Assembly: GCA_900469615.1 (NCBI GenBank)
Contig: UBYA01000021.1
Coordinates: 1 to 64,000, forward strand
From: Hyphomicrobiales bacterium
Lineage (GTDB): Bacteria > Pseudomonadota > Alphaproteobacteria > Rhizobiales > Rhizobiaceae
Reading direction: 5' to 3'
Length of the DNA: 64,000 nucleotides
Shown: positions 35,446 to 43,954 of the stretch, piece by piece
How the letters are laid out: the number at the start of each line of letters is the position of its first letter
Numbering within the stretch: position 1 is the first letter of the stretch
Program-made: the position numbers and the translations under genes
Notes under the pieces: model-generated
Told to the model about the DNA's origin: nothing
The model's database searches: none
The model's input: only the letters and a program-made list of their open reading frames with translations

Positions 35446-35867
35446 CGGACTTACTTCGCCCCTCTTTATTAGATCAACCGGTTATGGGGTATGATCTTGG
35501 CCGTTTCAAGAGCAATGGCCCCAAGCTTCTTAGTCAACCGCCATGACAATAACACGACTGTTGCACACGCTGGAATAAAGCCGACAGAACGCGACGAACT
35601 ATCGTGAAGGCAAAAGACCGGCTTTTCTGCTCAAATTGACATTATTGACCGCCATCGAGATCAATAGATCGTCGCCGGTTCCGGTATCGCCGAAAATTAT
35701 ACCTGCTGACGCCGGTTCGATGTTCATGGTTTGCGCGCGTGCGAAATTACCCATGTAGACGGCTGAAATGCAGCCATTCATACATGCGTCGTTATCTTCG
35801 TGCCGGACAATCCGGCGAACATCGCCAGGTCGGTCGGCCGGGGCAATCGGCGATTGCTGCCCGGCCT
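35446..35867. other. Intergenic stretch, 422 bp
   Basis: It lies between the permease start and the parE stop codon, both on the minus strand. It must contain the permease promoter and the parE 3 prime end. Apart from the hairpin at 35836-35866 I see no gene or strong signal; a 60-codon minus-strand frame in it has no ribosome-binding site. Confidence 0.5.
35836..35866 (-). terminator. Hairpin directly after parE
   Basis: A 13-bp stem (GGCCGGG + GCAATC pairing with GATTGC + CCCGGCC, with a two-base bulge) and a GGC loop starts one base after the parE stop codon. No T-run follows on the minus strand, so it may be a processing or stability element and not a classic terminator. Confidence 0.4.
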
Positions 35868-37931
35868 TCAGATATCCAGATCGTCGGCGAAAGCCGCCCG
35901 TTCCTGGATGAAGCGAAAACGGGCATCGGCCTTGGTGCCCATAAGATTGTCGACGGCGTCGCGCGTGCCCTCGAAATCGACCTCGTCGATCTCGACGCGC
36001 AGGAGCGTACGCTTGGATGGGTCCATCGTCGTTTCCTTAAGCTGGGCCGGCAGCATTTCGCCCAGACCTTTGAAGCGGCTGATCTCGACCTTGCCTTTGC
36101 CCTTGAATTCCGTCGACATCAGTTCCTGCCGGTGGGCATCGTCGCGGGCGTAGATGGATTTCGAGCCCTGCGTGATCTTGTAGAGCGGCGGCACGGCCAG
36201 GAAGAGATGGCCCTGGCGTATCAGCTCCGGCATCTCCTGATAGAAGAAGGTGATGAGCAGCGAGGCGATGTGGGCGCCGTCGACGTCGGCATCGGTCATA
36301 ACGACGATGCGATGGTATCGGAGATCTTCCTCGCGATATTTCGAGCGCGTGCCGCAGCCAAGCGCCTGAACGAGGTCGGCGATCTGCTGGTTGGCGGAAA
36401 GCTTTTCGCGGCCGGCGCTGGCGACGTTGAGGATCTTGCCGCGCAGCGGCAGGATCGCCTGGTTGGTGCGGTTTCGCGCCTGCTTGGCCGAGCCGCCTGC
36501 CGAATCACCCTCGACGAGGAAAAGTTCAGCGCCTGCGGCAGCACTCTGCGAGCAATCCGCCAGCTTGCCGGGCAGGCGCAGCTTGCGGACGGCGGTCTTG
36601 CGGTTGACTTCCTTTTCCTTGCGGCGGCGCATGCGCTCCTCGGAGCGCTCGATTACCCATTCCAGCAGTTTTTCGGCTTCGGCCGGATTGTCGGTGAGAT
36701 AGTGATCGAAGGGATCGCGCAGGGCATTTTCCACAATGCGCTGCGCTTCGACCGTCGCGAGCTTGTCCTTGGTCTGGCCGACGAATTCCGGCTCGCGAAT
36801 GAAAATCGACAGCATTCCGACGCCGGAAATCATCACGTCGTCGGTCGAGATGTTGGCCGCGCGCTTGTTTTGCGTCAGTTCGGCGTAGTTCTTCAGGCCC
36901 TTGGTCAGGGCGATGCGGAAACCGGCCTCGTGCGTGCCGCCTTCAGGGGTCGGGATGGTGTTGCAATAGGAATGGATCTGCGGGTCGCCGCCATACCAGG
37001 TGATCGCCCATTCGAGCGAGCCGTGGCCGCTTTCCTTTTCCGACTTGCCGGCAAAAATCTCGCGGGTAACGGTGAACTCGTTGCCCATCGTCGCCTTGAG
37101 GTAATCCTTCAGTCCGCCGGGGAAATGGAAGACGGCCTTTTCGGGAACATCGGCGCCTTCGGGCGCCAGCTCCGGATCGCAGCTCCAGCGAATCTCGACG
37201 CCGCCGAACAGGTACGCCTTGGAACGGGCCATGCGAAAGACACGGGCAGGCTCGAAGCGGGCGTGATCGCCGAAGATCTGCGGATCGGGATGGAAGCGGA
37301 CGCGCGTGCCGCGGCGGTTATGCACGTCGCCGAGTTCTTCGAGACCGCCGACCGGCAGGCCGCGTGAGAAGCGCTGGCGATAGAGCTTGCGGTTGCGGGC
37401 GACCTCGACTTCCAGATCGTCCGACAGCGCATTGACGACGGACACGCCGACGCCGTGCAGACCGCCCGACGTCTCGTAGGCTTTGCCGTCGAATTTGCCG
37501 CCGGCATGCAGCTTGGTCATGATGACCTCGAGCGTCGACTTTCCGGGCACCTGCGGATGGTTTTCCACAGGAATGCCGCGGCCGTTGTCCGTGACGGTCA
37601 GATATCCCTGCCGATCGAGGTAGACCTCGATGAAATTGGCGTGGCCAGCAACCGCCTCGTCCATGGCGTTGTCGATGACTTCGGCAAAAAGGTGGTGCAG
37701 CGCTTTCTCGTCCGTGCCGCCGATATACATGCCGGGACGCATGCGGACCGGTTCGAGCCCTTCGAGAACCCGGATGGAACTCGCGCCGTATTCCTCCGGC
37801 GACGAGGTTGCCGGTGCCGCGCGTGCAGGTGCGGCCGTCGCAGGCTTTTCAGCCTTCGCGGCAGGCTTTTCCGCTGCTTCCGGTTTCGGCGAGCGGGGTA
37901 GTCCGGAGAAGAGATCGTTGCTGTTATCCAT
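35868..37931 (-). CDS. parE: DNA topoisomerase IV subunit B
   Basis: A 687-residue ATPase subunit of topoisomerase IV, which decatenates daughter chromosomes with ParC. The GHKL ATP site shows VIDNAMDEAVAGHANF, DNGRGIPVENHP and GGLHGVGVSVVNALS. The transducer follows, and the TOPRIM domain has LFLVEGDSAGGSAKQAR and MTDADVDGAHIASLL. The ending (DNLMGTKADARFRFIQER) is typical. The first 45 residues are an Ala/Lys/Pro-rich extension often seen in rhizobial ParE. GyrB is excluded by the length and by the absence of the long C-terminal insert. Confidence 0.95.
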   Translation of the reverse strand: MDNSNDLFSGLPRSPKPEAAEKPAAKAEKPATAAPARAAPATSSPEEYGASSIRVLEGLEPVRMRPGMYIGGTDEKALHHLFAEVIDNAMDEAVAGHANFIEVYLDRQGYLTVTDNGRGIPVENHPQVPGKSTLEVIMTKLHAGGKFDGKAYETSGGLHGVGVSVVNALSDDLEVEVARNRKLYRQRFSRGLPVGGLEELGDVHNRRGTRVRFHPDPQIFGDHARFEPARVFRMARSKAYLFGGVEIRWSCDPELAPEGADVPEKAVFHFPGGLKDYLKATMGNEFTVTREIFAGKSEKESGHGSLEWAITWYGGDPQIHSYCNTIPTPEGGTHEAGFRIALTKGLKNYAELTQNKRAANISTDDVMISGVGMLSIFIREPEFVGQTKDKLATVEAQRIVENALRDPFDHYLTDNPAEAEKLLEWVIERSEERMRRRKEKEVNRKTAVRKLRLPGKLADCSQSAAAGAELFLVEGDSAGGSAKQARNRTNQAILPLRGKILNVASAGREKLSANQQIADLVQALGCGTRSKYREEDLRYHRIVVMTDADVDGAHIASLLITFFYQEMPELIRQGHLFLAVPPLYKITQGSKSIYARDDAHRQELMSTEFKGKGKVEISRFKGLGEMLPAQLKETTMDPSKRTLLRVEIDEVDFEGTRDAVDNLMGTKADARFRFIQERAAFADDLDI

Positions 37932-38133
37932 AGAACTTCAAGCTGCTAGATTTGTCCTGGAGGGGCCAAACCCCGTTATTGTCGCATTTATCGCCGCTAT
38001 TCGCGAATCACCGTGATTCTGCCAGAAACGGCGCACAAGAGCGATGGCGCCCCATGAGGGGCATATTTATAAGAGATTTGCGTTGCCGGGTGACGAATGG
38101 CAAGCCCGATGGCCGATCGGAGGAAGTATCCGC

Positions 38134-39030
38134 ATGCGAATGTCCACAGCTCATTTGCCTATCCTGTCCGCAATATCGGGCATTCTGCTGCTGGCGACCG
38201 CCGAGGGTGCGGCCGCAGACATGCTGAAACCCTTCAAGGACGAGCTGTTTTCCAATCAGACCGTGATCGAGAGCCACGATAACGGCGCGTTCCAGACGAT
38301 CGACTACCAGGAAATGCGGGATATCAACGGCCGCGACCAGATTCCGGAAAAGCGCGTCAAGCCGGCCTATGTCGATACGGGCGTGCGCTGGAAGTCGCAG
38401 GAGGACGAAACGCTGCAGCTCGGCGACCGCAAGGTCGACGTCACCCGTATCGGCCCGGCATCGAAACAGGCCTTTACCGTCATCTTCATCCACGGCCGCG
38501 GCGGCGACCGGCGGCTCGGCTCCAACGACTATACGTTCGGCGGCAACTTCAACCGGCTGAAAAACCTCGCTTACCGCAATGGCGGCACCTATTACGCACC
38601 GAGCGTCAAGGGTTTCGACAGCAACGGCGTCGCCGATATCGCGGCGCTGATCCGCTATTCCTACGAGCAGTCCGGCGGCAGGCCCGTCATTCTCACCTGC
38701 GCCTCCATGGGCAGCTTCGTCTGCTGGGGCATCACCCGCGATGCCGAAAGCGTCAAGCGCCTCAAAGGCATGGCGATCCTGAGCGGCGTCACCGATCCCG
38801 ATTTCATCAAGAGCGCCTTCTACAAGGCGAGGCTGCCGCTCTGGTTCACGCACGGCAGCAGGGATCCGGTCTATGCGGCGGCCAACCAGCAGGCCCTGTT
38901 CGAGAAGCTGTACAAGGCGCATTATCCGACACGGTTCACGCTGTTCGAAACCGGAAATCACGGGACGCCGGTGCGCATGACCGATTGGCGCAAGGTGCTC
39001 AACTGGATCGTCGATCCACAGGCTTCGTGA
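38134..39030 (+). CDS. Exported alpha/beta-hydrolase
   Basis: A 298-residue precursor with a signal peptide (MRMSTAHLPILSAISGILLL, cleaved near EGAAAD). The hydrolase core has the oxyanion/HG motif IFIHGRGGDRRLG, a nucleophile elbow TCASMGSFVCWG (Ser in C-x-S-x-G in place of G-x-S-x-G), a likely acid in THGSRDPVYAAAN, and the His in TGNHGTPV. It resembles uncharacterised periplasmic phospholipase/carboxylesterase-like hydrolases of Rhizobium. GGAGG precedes the first ATG by 10 bases. It is divergent from parE. Confidence 0.82.
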   Translation: MRMSTAHLPILSAISGILLLATAEGAAADMLKPFKDELFSNQTVIESHDNGAFQTIDYQEMRDINGRDQIPEKRVKPAYVDTGVRWKSQEDETLQLGDRKVDVTRIGPASKQAFTVIFIHGRGGDRRLGSNDYTFGGNFNRLKNLAYRNGGTYYAPSVKGFDSNGVADIAALIRYSYEQSGGRPVILTCASMGSFVCWGITRDAESVKRLKGMAILSGVTDPDFIKSAFYKARLPLWFTHGSRDPVYAAANQQALFEKLYKAHYPTRFTLFETGNHGTPVRMTDWRKVLNWIVDPQAS

Positions 39031-39070
39031 AACAGGCGGGACGATCGGATTTATTTTCCGGATAAGCATT

Positions 39071-39085
39071 TTCAAACGATTTGAA
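39071..39085. promoter_or_regulatory. Inverted repeat upstream of tpiA
   Basis: TTCAAA-CGA-TTTGAA is a perfect 6-bp inverted repeat with a 3-base spacer, 83 bp before the tpiA start codon. It could be an operator; no regulator can be named from the sequence. Confidence 0.3.
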
Positions 39086-39167
39086 CCGGCTTCGCCTTCA
39101 TTCGGTAACTTTCCTTTCCTGCTCCTTTTTGTTAGTCCGACTGATGGAATAGGGGGAGACAACCGGA

Positions 39168-39938
39168 ATGACGAAAACCGTACGGCCGCTTCTGGCCGGA
39201 AACTGGAAGATGAACGGCACCCGCGCGAGCCTGGATCAGATCAAGGCGATTGCCGACGGCGTCAAGACGCCGCTATCGGAAAAGATCGATACGCTGCTCT
39301 GCCCCCCGGCGACATTGCTCTATGTCGCCACAGCGCTTTGCGACGACAGTCCGCTCGCGATCGGCGCGCAGGATTGCCATCAGCAGGTCAGCGGTGCCCA
39401 TACCGGCGATATTTCGGCGGAAATGATTGCGGATTGCTTCGGCACACACGTCATCGTCGGCCATTCCGAGCGGCGCCGGAACCATGCGGAAAGCGATATG
39501 CTGGTGCGCGCCAAGGCGCAGGCGGCCTATGATGCAGGGCTCATCGCCATCATCTGCATCGGCGAGACGGCCTATGAGCGCAACAGCGGCCAGACGCTCG
39601 ACGTGCTCAAGCGCGAGCTTGCCGGCTCCATCCCGGACGGCGCCACGGCGGAGACAACGGTGGTTGCCTACGAGCCGGTCTGGGCGATCGGCACGGGCGT
39701 GGTGCCGACCCGCGAAAACGTGGAGGAAGCGCATGCCTTCATCCGCGCCGAGCTCATCGAACGCTTCGGCAAGGAAGGCGCGAACATGCGAATCCTCTAC
39801 GGCGGATCGGTCAGCGGCGCCAATGCGCGCGACCTTCTGGACGTTCCGCATGTCAACGGCGTTCTCGTCGGAGGGCAGAGCTTGAAAGCCGCCGACTTCC
39901 TTGCCATCTATGCCGCATTCGATCGGCAGTTCGCCTGA
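39168..39938 (+). CDS. tpiA: Triosephosphate isomerase
   Basis: A 256-residue TIM-barrel enzyme interconverting dihydroxyacetone phosphate and glyceraldehyde 3-phosphate in glycolysis/gluconeogenesis. Catalytic residues are all present: Lys14 in GNWKMNG, His99 in VIVGHSERR, and Glu169 in VAYEPVWAIGTG. The phosphate-binding ends ILYGGSVSGANA and VLVGGQSLKA follow. The tpiA-secG-pyrG order seen here is the usual rhizobial arrangement. Length is normal. Confidence 0.96.
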   Translation: MTKTVRPLLAGNWKMNGTRASLDQIKAIADGVKTPLSEKIDTLLCPPATLLYVATALCDDSPLAIGAQDCHQQVSGAHTGDISAEMIADCFGTHVIVGHSERRRNHAESDMLVRAKAQAAYDAGLIAIICIGETAYERNSGQTLDVLKRELAGSIPDGATAETTVVAYEPVWAIGTGVVPTRENVEEAHAFIRAELIERFGKEGANMRILYGGSVSGANARDLLDVPHVNGVLVGGQSLKAADFLAIYAAFDRQFA

Positions 39939-40052
39939 AGCAACAACTTGCCCGGAATTCCATCCTTAAAAGGGCTTGGAATAGGCGAGAGCCTCATGTA
40001 AAGAGCCGCAAGCTTTTGTTTTTGATGCCCGCCCGCGGGCAGGACTGGATCT

Positions 40053-40583
40053 ATGCAAACCGTACTGCTTGTCATCTATCTCATGGTTGTCGTCGCCCTT
40101 ATCGGCGTGGTGCTGATTCAGCGCTCGGAAGGTGGCGGCCTCGGCATCGGCGGCGGATCGGGCTTCATGTCTGCGCGCGGTACGGCCAACGCGCTGACGC
40201 GCACCACGGCCATCCTGGCGGCGCTGTTCTTCGCGCTCGCGCTCGGCATGAATGTGCTTTCGCGCTTCGAAGCTCGCCCGACCGACATTCTCAACCGTAT
40301 CCCGAGCACAGCCGGCCAGGGCAATGGCATCCTCGATTCGCTCGGCGGCCAGAACGGCGCCGCACCGGCCAACAGCCAGCCGAAGCCGGCCGACAACAGC
40401 GGCGTGCCGAACAGCGGAGCCGTCGCTCCGCAGTCGCAGGCGACGCCGCCGGCAACGACGAACCAGCCTGCCGCCGCAGCACCTGCGCAGCAGGCCCCGG
40501 CCGCGACCGGTCAGCAGACCGCGCCGGCAGCTGCCACGCCTGCGCCCGCCCAGAGCGGCGGCGACGTTCCGACCGGCAAGTAA
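40053..40583 (+). CDS. secG: Preprotein translocase subunit SecG
   Basis: A 176-residue inner-membrane protein that assists SecYEG during export. Two transmembrane helices (VLLVIYLMVVVALIGVVLIQ and TAILAALFFALALGMNVLS) flank the conserved loop RSEGGGLGIGGGSGFMSARG. The C-terminal 100 residues are an Ala/Pro/Gln/Thr-rich tail, much longer than in E. coli SecG (110 residues in total) but usual in Rhizobiales. GCAGGA lies eight bases before the ATG. Confidence 0.93.
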   Translation: MQTVLLVIYLMVVVALIGVVLIQRSEGGGLGIGGGSGFMSARGTANALTRTTAILAALFFALALGMNVLSRFEARPTDILNRIPSTAGQGNGILDSLGGQNGAAPANSQPKPADNSGVPNSGAVAPQSQATPPATTNQPAAAAPAQQAPAATGQQTAPAAATPAPAQSGGDVPTGK

Positions 40584-40604
40584 GCCCGGTCGTAAAGATC
40601 ATCC

Positions 40605-40637
40605 CCGGCAGGTCCTCGGATCTGCCGGTTTTGTTTT
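40605..40637 (+). terminator. Rho-independent terminator after secG
   Basis: A 10-bp stem (CCGGCAGGTC/GATCTGCCGG, one G-U pair) with a CTCG tetraloop is followed by TTTTGTTTTG. It separates secG from pyrG, which therefore needs its own promoter in 40640-40725. Confidence 0.9.
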
Positions 40638-40725
40638 GTCTATATTCCGCCTCGTGCGTCCAAAATTCCGGAAACGAATTTTAGGACTAGCGGAATCATT
40701 TGTGAAAAGGTATCCGGTGACTCCC

Positions 40726-42354
40726 ATGGCGCGATATGTATTCATCACTGGCGGCGTGGTTTCTTCCCTCGGAAAAGGAATTGCGGCTGCGGCTCTCGGA
40801 GCGTTGTTGCAGGCTCGTGGTTATCGAGTCCGCCTGCGCAAACTCGACCCCTATCTGAACGTGGACCCGGGCACCATGAGCCCGACCCAGCACGGCGAGG
40901 TCTTCGTCACCGACGACGGTGCGGAAACCGACCTCGATCTCGGCCACTACGAGCGCTTTACCGGTCGCTCGGCCACCAAGACCGACAACATCACCACCGG
41001 TCGCATCTACAAGAACATCATCGACAAGGAACGTCGCGGCGATTATCTGGGCGCGACCGTCCAGGTCATTCCGCACGTCACCAACGAGATCAAGGATTTC
41101 GTCACCGAAGGCAATGACGACTACGATTTCGTCATCTGCGAGATCGGCGGCACCGTGGGCGACATCGAAGCCATGCCCTTCATGGAAGCGATCCGCCAGC
41201 TCGGCAACGACCTGCCGCGCGGTACGGCGATCTACGTTCACCTGACGCTGATGCCCTATATTCCGGCTGCCGGCGAGCTGAAGACGAAGCCGACGCAGCA
41301 TTCCGTCAAGGAACTGCAGGCGCTCGGCATTCACCCCGATATCCTGCTCGTGCGCGCGGATCGCGAGATTCCCGAAGCGGAGCGCCGCAAGCTCTCGCTG
41401 TTCTGCAACGTCCGTCCTTCCGCCGTCATCCAGGCGCTCGACGTCGCCAACATCTACGACGTGCCGATGGCCTACCATAAGGAAGGTCTCGACAATGAAG
41501 TGCTGGCTGCTTTCGGCATCGAGCCGGCCCCGAAGCCGCGCCTCGACCAGTGGGAAGAGGTCTGCAACCGTATCCGCACGCCGGAAGGCGAGGTGACGAT
41601 CGCCATCGTCGGCAAGTATACCGGCCTGAAGGATGCCTATAAGTCGCTGATCGAAGCGCTGCATCACGGCGGCATCGCCAACCGCGTCAAGGTCAAGCTC
41701 GAATGGATCGAGTCCGAGGTCTTCGAAAAGGAGGATCCGGCCCCCTACCTCGAGAAGGTTCACGGCATCCTGGTACCCGGCGGCTTCGGCGAGCGCGGTT
41801 CGGAAGGCAAGATCCTGGCCGCCCGTTTCGCACGCGAGCGCAAGGTGCCGTATTTCGGCATCTGCTTCGGCATGCAGATGGCCGTCATCGAAGCGGCCCG
41901 CAATCTGGCCGGCGTCGAAAACGCCTCTTCGACCGAATTCGGACCGACGCCGGAACCGGTCGTCGGCCTGATGACCGAATGGTTGAAGGGCAATGAGCTG
42001 CAGAAGCGCACATCGTCCGGCGACCTCGGCGGCACGATGCGTCTCGGCGCCTACAAGGCGGCTTTGAAGAAGGGCACGAAGATCTCGGAGATCTATGGCA
42101 CCACCGATATTTCGGAGCGCCATCGTCACCGCTACGAGGTCAACATCGATTACAAGGATAAGCTGGAAGATTGCGGCTTGACCTTCTCCGGCATGTCACC
42201 GGACGGCGTTCTGCCCGAAACGATCGAATATGCGGATCATCCGTGGTTCATCGGGGTTCAGTACCATCCGGAACTGAAGTCGCGGCCGCTGGAACCGCAT
42301 CCGCTGTTCTCCAGCTTCATCGAAGCGGCGACAGAGCAGAGCCGTCTGGTCTAA
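40726..42354 (+). CDS. pyrG: CTP synthase
   Basis: A 542-residue enzyme that aminates UTP to CTP with glutamine. The N-terminal amidoligase domain begins MARYVFITGGVVSSLGKGIA (P-loop-like), with LDPYLNVDPGTMSPTQHGEV following. The C-terminal class I glutaminase domain has the oxyanion region LVPGGFGERG, the nucleophile Cys in FGICFGMQMAV, and the His/Glu pair in GVQYHPELKSRP. The ATG is the family start; the Shine-Dalgarno is weak (AAAAGG about 20 bases upstream). Its 3 prime end overlaps the convergent regulator gene by 38 nt. Confidence 0.97.
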   Translation: MARYVFITGGVVSSLGKGIAAAALGALLQARGYRVRLRKLDPYLNVDPGTMSPTQHGEVFVTDDGAETDLDLGHYERFTGRSATKTDNITTGRIYKNIIDKERRGDYLGATVQVIPHVTNEIKDFVTEGNDDYDFVICEIGGTVGDIEAMPFMEAIRQLGNDLPRGTAIYVHLTLMPYIPAAGELKTKPTQHSVKELQALGIHPDILLVRADREIPEAERRKLSLFCNVRPSAVIQALDVANIYDVPMAYHKEGLDNEVLAAFGIEPAPKPRLDQWEEVCNRIRTPEGEVTIAIVGKYTGLKDAYKSLIEALHHGGIANRVKVKLEWIESEVFEKEDPAPYLEKVHGILVPGGFGERGSEGKILAARFARERKVPYFGICFGMQMAVIEAARNLAGVENASSTEFGPTPEPVVGLMTEWLKGNELQKRTSSGDLGGTMRLGAYKAALKKGTKISEIYGTTDISERHRHRYEVNIDYKDKLEDCGLTFSGMSPDGVLPETIEYADHPWFIGVQYHPELKSRPLEPHPLFSSFIEAATEQSRLV

Positions 42355-43333
42355 GGACCGTAAATCGCTTGCGGTAGTCGCTCGGGCTGACCGCAAGCCT
42401 TTCCCGAAAATGATGGCGCATGGTGGCGAGCGATCCAAATCCGCTGGCCACGGCCACATCGTCCAACGAAATGGCGGCCTGTCTTTCGAGCAGGTCCCTT
42501 GCGCGCCGCAGCCTCTCGCTCAACAGCCATTCGCCCGGTGACATGCCTGTGGTCGCCTCGAAGCGACGCTGAAAGGTCCGGATGCTCATGCCAGCCTGGG
42601 CTGCCAGCGCAGCAATGGGCTGCTCTTCCTGCAGGCGCTCGCGCATCCACTCAAGCAAAGGCCCCAGGCGGGCTCCCTCGCGCTGCCTGAGAACCGGAGT
42701 CTCGATATATTGCGCCTGTCCGCCTTCACGGTGAGGCGGCACCACCAGCCGGCGCGCGACGCTGTTGGCGACGTCAGGTCCGAAATCCCGGCGCACGACA
42801 TGCAGGCAGAGATCGATGGCGGCAGCACTTCCCGCCGCGGTCAGCACGCTGTCTTCATCGACGTAGAGAACATCGGCATCGACGGTGATATCCGGATAGC
42901 GCGCCGCGATGGAATCGACATAGCGCCAATGCGTCGTCGCCTTGCGGCCGGCGAGCAATCCGGCAGCGGCAAGCACCGCCACGCCCGAGCATAGCGACAT
43001 GATGCGAACGCCGCGGCGGCTGGCCGCTTGCAGCGCGTCCACCAGCGGGGCGGGGACGACCGTGCCGATGCCGCGCCAACCGGGCACGACGATCAGGTCG
43101 GCATCGGCGATGACCTCAAGCCCATGGTCGACCTGGACGGTCAGTCCGCCGGCGGCGCGTAGCGGCCCATTCTCGATCGCGCAGGCGGAAAAGCGATACC
43201 AGTCGGCGCCCATCTCGGGCCGCGACAGGCCGAAGATTTCATAGGCGACACCGAACTCGAACGTGCACAACCCGTCATAGACAAGCGTGACGACATGCGG
43301 ACCGAGAAGAGCGGGCTTATCCAAATTTGGCAT
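42317..43333 (-). CDS. FtrA/GlxA-type AraC-family regulator with DJ-1/PfpI domain
   Basis: A 338-residue regulator (from MPNLDKPALLG). Residues about 10-185 form a DJ-1/PfpI-like domain (VTLVYDGLCTFEFGVAYEIF, ADLIVVPGWRG, and the nucleophile-elbow Cys in RIMSLCSGVAVLAAAG). Residues about 230-325 form two AraC helix-turn-helix units (PIAALAAQAGMSIRTFQRRF and ISLDDVAVASGFGSLATMRH). The layout is that of FtrA/GlxA activators, whose ligands are largely unknown. In-frame ATGs at 43354 and 43369 are also possible starts; none has a good Shine-Dalgarno. It is divergent from the rhodanese gene. Confidence 0.87.
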   Translation of the reverse strand: MPNLDKPALLGPHVVTLVYDGLCTFEFGVAYEIFGLSRPEMGADWYRFSACAIENGPLRAAGGLTVQVDHGLEVIADADLIVVPGWRGIGTVVPAPLVDALQAASRRGVRIMSLCSGVAVLAAAGLLAGRKATTHWRYVDSIAARYPDITVDADVLYVDEDSVLTAAGSAAAIDLCLHVVRRDFGPDVANSVARRLVVPPHREGGQAQYIETPVLRQREGARLGPLLEWMRERLQEEQPIAALAAQAGMSIRTFQRRFEATTGMSPGEWLLSERLRRARDLLERQAAISLDDVAVASGFGSLATMRHHFRERLAVSPSDYRKRFTVLRPDGSALSPLR

Positions 43334-43419
43334 GATGTTGACGCTATATGGCATTTCGGCCAATTTCAATTCAAGGATCGCTCGGCCATGAATGCAATGG
43401 AACCAAGAAGGAGCGCCTT

Positions 43420-43812
43420 ATGTCCCTGGTCAGTGAAATCCCCGCAGCATACCCGAACCTCGTTGCCGAACACTATGCCCGGAAGCTTGCCTTCGAGACC
43501 GATTGCTCCGATGTGCATCAGGCCATGACGGCAGGCGATGCGGATTTCGTTCTCATAGATGTTCGAGGCCCGGCCCTGTTCCGGGAGCAGCATATTCCCG
43601 GCGCGATCAATCTGCCGCATGGCAAGATGACTGCCCGCAAGATGGCGGAATGGCCGGACGATACGCTGTTCGTGGTCTATTGCGCCGGGCCGCACTGCAA
43701 CGGCACCGACAAGGCGGCCTTGCGCCTGGGCACGCTCGGCAAGCGGGTGAAAGTCATGATCGGCGGCATGACCGGCTGGGCGGATGAAGGCTATCCTTTC
43801 GAAAGAGGCTAG
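43420..43812 (+). CDS. Rhodanese-domain protein
   Basis: A 130-residue single rhodanese domain, a probable sulfurtransferase. The CH2A-like element is DFVLIDVRGPALFREQHIPG (residues about 43-62), and the catalytic loop is VVYCAGPHCNGTDKAA with Cys in CAGPHC. The second Cys in this loop is typical of a subgroup that may carry persulfides or metal. AAGGAG lies seven bases before the ATG. It is divergent from the FtrA-like regulator, which may control it. Confidence 0.88.
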   Translation: MSLVSEIPAAYPNLVAEHYARKLAFETDCSDVHQAMTAGDADFVLIDVRGPALFREQHIPGAINLPHGKMTARKMAEWPDDTLFVVYCAGPHCNGTDKAALRLGTLGKRVKVMIGGMTGWADEGYPFERG

Positions 43813-43857
43813 CAGACCGGCAAGGCAGACCCGGTTTTGGCGGATTTGCTCATTTTT

Positions 43858-43902
43858 GCGACAGTGCGGAAAAACTTGGCATCTACGTCATTTGACTGTC
43901 GC
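43858..43902. repeat. 8-bp inverted repeat upstream of the Ni/Co permease
   Basis: GCGACAGT (43858-43865) and ACTGTCGC (43895-43902) are perfect inverted repeats 29 bases apart, 53-97 bp before the permease start. This could be a metal-regulator site or an RNA stem; the sequence does not match the NikR or cobalamin-riboswitch patterns I know. Confidence 0.3.
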
Positions 43903-43954
43903 GCCGCTTCCCGTTCCGTGGCACTGTGCCCGTAAGCATAACGGGAACAAAAGT

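Noticed and set aside
35599..35781. 60-codon minus-strand frame downstream of parE
   Set aside because: It has no ribosome-binding site, no recognisable residues and lies in an intergenic AT-varied stretch; probably chance.
43813..43954. Cobalamin riboswitch upstream of the Ni/Co permease
   Set aside because: The B12-box and the long multi-helix core are absent, and the interval is only about 140 bp.
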